Part shown: piece by piece, positions 63,192-64,000 of the stretch
How positions within the stretch are numbered: position 1 is the first letter of the stretch
How the letters are laid out: each line of letters begins with the position of its first letter
Assembly (NCBI RefSeq): GCF_001644575.1
Contig: NZ_CP015596.1
Coordinates: 5,208,001 to 5,272,000 of the forward strand
DNA: 64,000 nucleotides
From: Mycobacterium adipatum
GTDB lineage: Bacteria; Actinomycetota; Actinomycetes; Mycobacteriales; Mycobacteriaceae
Reading direction: 5' to 3'
Made by a program: the position numbers and the translations under genes
Notes under the pieces: generated by a model
The model's input: only the letters and a program-made list of their open reading frames with translations
Database searches by the model: none
Told to the model about the DNA's origin: nothing

Positions 63192-63635
63192 CTACAGCTC
63201 GGTGGCCGAACCGCCGGCGGCCGTGATGGCCTCGCGCGCGGAGCCGCTGAACTTGTTGGCCGTGACGTCGACCTTGACGGACAGCTTGCCGTCGCCGAGG
63301 ACCTTCACCAGGGTGTTCTTGCGAACCAGACCCTTGCCCACCAGTTCGTCGACACCGACGGTGCCGCCCTGCGGGAACGCCTTGGCGATATCGCCGACGT
63401 TGACGACCTCGTAGGCCACCCGGAAGCGGTTCTTGAAGCCCTTGAGCTTCGGGAGCCGCATGTGGATCGGCATCTGGCCACCCTCGAACGTCGCGGGGAC
63501 GTTCTTGCGGGCCTTGGTGCCCTTGGTGCCGCGACCCGCGGTCTTACCCTTGGAGCCTTCACCGCGGCCGACGCGGGTCTTCTTCGTCTTCGAGCCGGGG
63601 GCCGGCTTCAGGTCGTGCAGCTTGATGACACTCAT
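63192..63635 (-). CDS. rplO: 50S ribosomal protein L15
   Basis: A 147-residue L15 with the N-terminal [20 protein letters not shown] and glycine/basic arm [17 protein letters not shown]. The core includes [18 protein letters not shown]. It is a late-assembly 50S protein. It lies 5 nt after rpmD and ends the ribosomal run, followed by a strong terminator. secY, its usual neighbour, is not adjacent. Confidence 0.99.
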   Translation of the reverse strand: MSVIKLHDLKPAPGSKTKKTRVGRGEGSKGKTAGRGTKGTKARKNVPATFEGGQMPIHMRLPKLKGFKNRFRVAYEVVNVGDIAKAFPQGGTVGVDELVGKGLVRKNTLVKVLGDGKLSVKVDVTANKFSGSAREAITAAGGSATEL

Positions 63636-63640
63636 GATTC

Positions 63641-63820
63641 CTAGACCTCCTCGACCGTGATGAGGTGATGCACGGTCTTGATCAGACCCCGGGTCTGAGC
63701 GTTGTCCTCACGGACGACGGACTGGCGGATCTTCCGCAGCCCCAGCGTGCGCAGGCTTTCGCGCTGCTTCCAGCGTGCGCCGATGGTCCCGCGCACCTGG
63801 GTGATCTTGAGTTCTGCCAT
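63641..63820 (-). CDS. rpmD: 50S ribosomal protein L30
   Basis: A 59-residue L30: [20 protein letters not shown] at the start and a C-terminus LITVEEV. The ATG at 63820 lies 2 nt after the rpsE stop and the TAG is 5 nt before rplO, so it is tightly packed in the spc operon. Confidence 0.96.
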   Translation of the reverse strand: MAELKITQVRGTIGARWKQRESLRTLGLRKIRQSVVREDNAQTRGLIKTVHHLITVEEV

Positions 63821-63822
63821 GA

Positions 63823-64000
63823 CTATGCCGACCCCTCACGCGCGGCACTGGCGGCCAGCGCCTCGCTTTCGCGCCGGGCCTTGAGCATGCCGGCCGGCGC
63901 CACATCCTCGATGGACAGGCCACGACGGGCCGCCACCTCTTCGGGCCGCTGGATCATCTTGAGTGCGGCGACGGTGGCGTGCACCACGTTGATCGCGTTA
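63823..64000 (-). CDS. rpsE: 30S ribosomal protein S5, C-terminal part
   Basis: The last 58 residues of S5 ([31 protein letters not shown], ending [10 protein letters not shown]). The gene continues beyond the window edge at 64000. It lies in the order rpsE-rpmD-rplO as in other bacteria. Confidence 0.96.
   Translation of the reverse strand, partial: NAINVVHATVAALKMIQRPEEVAARRGLSIEDVAPAGMLKARRESEALAASAAREGSA

Overview
The window is high-GC actinobacterial DNA from a mycobacterium. It most resembles a non-tuberculous, rapidly growing Mycolicibacterium. The evidence is an ESX-4 type VII secretion locus, a cutinase family, mycobacterial WS/DGAT and TIGR00027 methyltransferases, SigL/RslA, many GTG starts, and a gene order matching two Mycobacterium tuberculosis loci (Rv3444c-Rv3465 and Rv0723-Rv0753c, from memory). 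Those loci are far apart in M. tuberculosis but contiguous here. No tRNA, rRNA, CRISPR array, insertion sequence or prophage was seen.

Region by region. (1) 0.1-9.7 kb: ESX-4, with esxT, esxU, an Rv3446c-type protein and eccC4 leftward, eccD4 and mycP4 rightward, and eccB4 leftward overlapping the mycP4 end. (2) 9.7-14.2 kb: a CGNR regulator divergent from an EamA exporter, then four tandem secreted cutinases, three of which appear to have leaderless GTG starts. (3) 14.2-19.0 kb: the alpha ribosomal operon infA-rpmJ-rpsM-rpsK-rpsD-rpoA-rplQ-truA, read leftward, with strong intercistronic hairpins and a small tandem duplication of the rpoA tail. (4) 19.2-30 kb: a dormancy/stress island. It holds a WS/DGAT, two tandem-domain universal stress proteins, a KefB-like antiporter, a PPOx-fold protein, a long ribosome hibernation factor, an SRPBCC protein, and a two-component pair in which the receiver domain is fused to a thioredoxin-reductase-like flavoprotein. 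Sites resembling the DosR box lie upstream of four of its transcription units. (5) 30-33.4 kb: two F420-dependent LLM enzymes and rmlB-rmlC for dTDP-rhamnose. (6) 33.4-38.5 kb: an ABC-2 exporter with a divergent wHTH regulator, and a TetR/FAD-monooxygenase operon with a palindromic operator. (7) 38.6-42.2 kb: valine catabolism genes mmsA-fadE-mmsB. (8) 42.2-45 kb: a HAD protein and a NarL-type two-component pair. (9) 45-46.9 kb: sigL-rslA-marR with a recognisable SigL-type promoter. (10) 47-49.5 kb: a decayed alpha/beta-hydrolase gene, a GMC oxidoreductase and a GntR regulator. (11) 49.5-52.2 kb: secY-adk-map. (12) 52.5-56.3 kb: two SAM methyltransferases, an MFS symporter and a STAS protein. 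(13) 56.3-61.1 kb: a translationally coupled operon of an ACAD-like protein, a PIG-L-methyltransferase fusion, GT2 and GT4, next to an orphan LuxR regulator and a 16-bp perfect palindrome. (14) 61.2-64 kb: sppA and the end of the spc ribosomal operon (rpsE-rpmD-rplO).

The ribosomal/secY backbone (rpsE-rpmD-rplO, secY-adk-map, infA to rplQ) is all read leftward and is split by two accessory blocks of about 11 and 30 kb. Those blocks carry the stress, envelope and catabolic functions. The least understood material is the amino-sugar-like operon at 56.3-60.5 kb and the receiver-flavoprotein/cNMP-kinase pair at 26.7-30 kb.
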